5,923 nucleotides of DNA, taken from positions 1 to 5,923 of the forward strand of contig JAAYUR010000482.1 in assembly GCA_012517645.1 (NCBI GenBank), written 5' to 3'. Positions 4,919 to 5,923 of the stretch are shown one piece after another. The translations under genes were made by a program, and so were the position numbers. Within the stretch, counting starts at the first letter, position 1; each line of letters opens with the position of its first letter. The notes below the pieces were generated by a model that worked only from the letters and a program-made list of their open reading frames with translations, made no database searches and had not been told where the DNA came from. The stretch comes from Treponema sp. (GTDB lineage Bacteria; Spirochaetota; Spirochaetia; Treponematales; UBA12059).

Positions 4919-5923
4919 ATGGATGCGAAGAGAATTCGGAGGCTGGCGCGATGGCTCGCTCCGCTCGCCGTCCTCCTGGGGGCGATCGTCTTGAAGGCCG
5001 TGAACGACGGGAGGTCCGTCGAGGCTCAACGCCTGCCGCCCCTGCCGGTGCGCGTCGTCTCTCCGGAGCGCGGCGACCTGGCCCGGACCCTGAGGCTGAA
5101 CGCCACCATCGAGTCCGAGAGCATGGTCACCGTACTTCCCCTTGTGTCCGGAATACTCCAAGAACTCTTCGTGGAGCAGGGCCAGCAGGTGCGCAAGGAC
5201 GAGATCATCGCTCGGATCGATTCTGCCCGGTACGAACTTCAGCTGAAGCAGGCGGAGGCGGCCTACCTTTCCTCCAAGTCGAGTTTCGAGCGGGTCGAAC
5301 AGCTGTACCGGGCCGGGGCCACCACCCAGCAGAATTATGACCAGGCCAAGGCCCAGTACGAGGCCTACGCGTCCCAGTATGACCTTGCCCGGCTTCAGCT
5401 GGGCTACGCGGACGTGAAAAGCCCGGTCCAGGGCGTCGTCCTTATCCGGCACCAATCCGTGGGCTCCATCGCCTCCCCCGAGCGGCCGCTGGTCACGATC
5501 GGAGACCTGGCCGAGCTCGTGGTGCGGGCCCGCATTCCCGAGCGCTATTACCGTCTGTTCCAGGAGAACCGGGATACCATGGCCATAGCCGTGTACGGGC
5601 CCGGGGGGGAGGAGTACCCCGCCCGCATCCGGAGCATCAGCCCCTTCGTGTCGCCGGAAACGAAGAACTTCGAGGCCCTGGTCCGGGTGCTCGGGGATCT
5701 GAAGGGCCTGAGACCGGGGATGTTCGTGACGGTGTCCTTCACGCTGGCGGAGTGGAAGGATGTCCTGAGCTTGCCGTATTCGATCCTATCCGGCGCGGAC
5801 ACGCTCTGGTACGTGGAGGACGGAATAGCCCGCTCCCTTCGGTTTACCCCCCGGGACGGCTCCGATACCCGGTTTATCGTGCCCGAGGAGTTCGCCCGAA
5901 AAAGCTTCATCAGCGAGGGTTTC
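4919..5923 (+). CDS. RND efflux periplasmic adaptor (HlyD/AcrA-like), 3' end cut by window
   Basis: 335 codons are open from ATG 4919 to the window edge, with no stop. Membrane-fusion proteins link an inner-membrane pump to an outer-membrane channel of the TolC type. A basic start (KRIRRLARW) precedes a short hydrophobic segment (about 12-29, LAPLAVLLGAIVL), an uncleaved anchor or signal peptide; no lipobox cysteine is seen. Domains in order: first half of the lipoyl/barrel-sandwich (about 69-101, VSGILQELFVEQGQQV), a fairly short alpha-hairpin (about 105-160, rich in Gln and Ala), the second lipoyl half (164-196, VKSPVQGVVLIRHQSVGSI), and a beta-barrel (about 197-275, ending in LRPGMFVTVSF). 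The rest begins the membrane-proximal domain. Family members usually run 350-400 aa, so little is missing. The ribosome-binding site is weak (GGCGG about 7 nt upstream), which suggests coupling to the preceding tetR. A pump gene is expected just beyond the window. Substrate unknown. Confidence 0.93.
   Translation, partial: MDAKRIRRLARWLAPLAVLLGAIVLKAVNDGRSVEAQRLPPLPVRVVSPERGDLARTLRLNATIESESMVTVLPLVSGILQELFVEQGQQVRKDEIIARIDSARYELQLKQAEAAYLSSKSSFERVEQLYRAGATTQQNYDQAKAQYEAYASQYDLARLQLGYADVKSPVQGVVLIRHQSVGSIASPERPLVTIGDLAELVVRARIPERYYRLFQENRDTMAIAVYGPGGEEYPARIRSISPFVSPETKNFEALVRVLGDLKGLRPGMFVTVSFTLAEWKDVLSLPYSILSGADTLWYVEDGIARSLRFTPRDGSDTRFIVPEEFARKSFISEGF

Noticed and set aside
4894..5340. A 148-codon plus-strand open frame starting just after the second tetR
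   Set aside because: It overlaps the adaptor gene in another frame and has an Arg/Gly/Pro-rich translation. The adaptor frame from 4919 has full HlyD-type domains.

Overview
The window is GC-rich (over 60% by eye) bacterial DNA. The periplasmic adaptor subunit at the right end implies an organism with an outer membrane, a diderm. I cannot name the phylum. A free-living high-GC lineage fits, but nothing here is diagnostic.

Layout. (1) Positions 1-179 hold a strong GC hairpin, then a near-consensus promoter overlaid by two almost identical operator palindromes one behind the other. (2) A TetR-family repressor (180-890) follows. Its C-terminal half resembles the TetR/TetR_C_1 type, and it most likely represses itself through those operators. 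(3) A large gene (954-2858) encodes a cytoplasmic MutL/Hsp90-type GHKL ATPase. It is joined by a low-complexity Gly/Ser/Glu/Pro linker to a bacterial Ig-like domain and a conserved-looking C-terminal domain of unknown role. It may be read from the TetR promoter, from its own promoter, or both. The candidate private promoter would give a leaderless mRNA starting on the ATG. (4) A complete-looking insertion sequence (about 2884-4140) carries 18-bp imperfect terminal inverted repeats and a single minus-strand gene for a zinc-ribbon DDE-type transposase. It sits 25 bp beyond the GHKL stop codon and leaves both neighbours intact. (5) An AT-rich regulatory stretch (4141-4275) with several inverted repeats precedes a second, unrelated TetR-family regulator (4276-4890). 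(6) An RND/HlyD-type periplasmic adaptor (4919 to the window end, cut off by the edge) follows 28 nt after that regulator. This is the usual start of a repressor-adaptor-pump efflux operon, whose pump would lie beyond the window.

The window therefore contains two separate TetR-controlled units with an insertion sequence between them. The right unit is an ordinary drug-efflux type operon. The left unit, TetR plus a GHKL ATPase with an Ig-like domain, is the less familiar one. The sequence does not establish its biological role. No nuclease, methylase or other defence partner is present.
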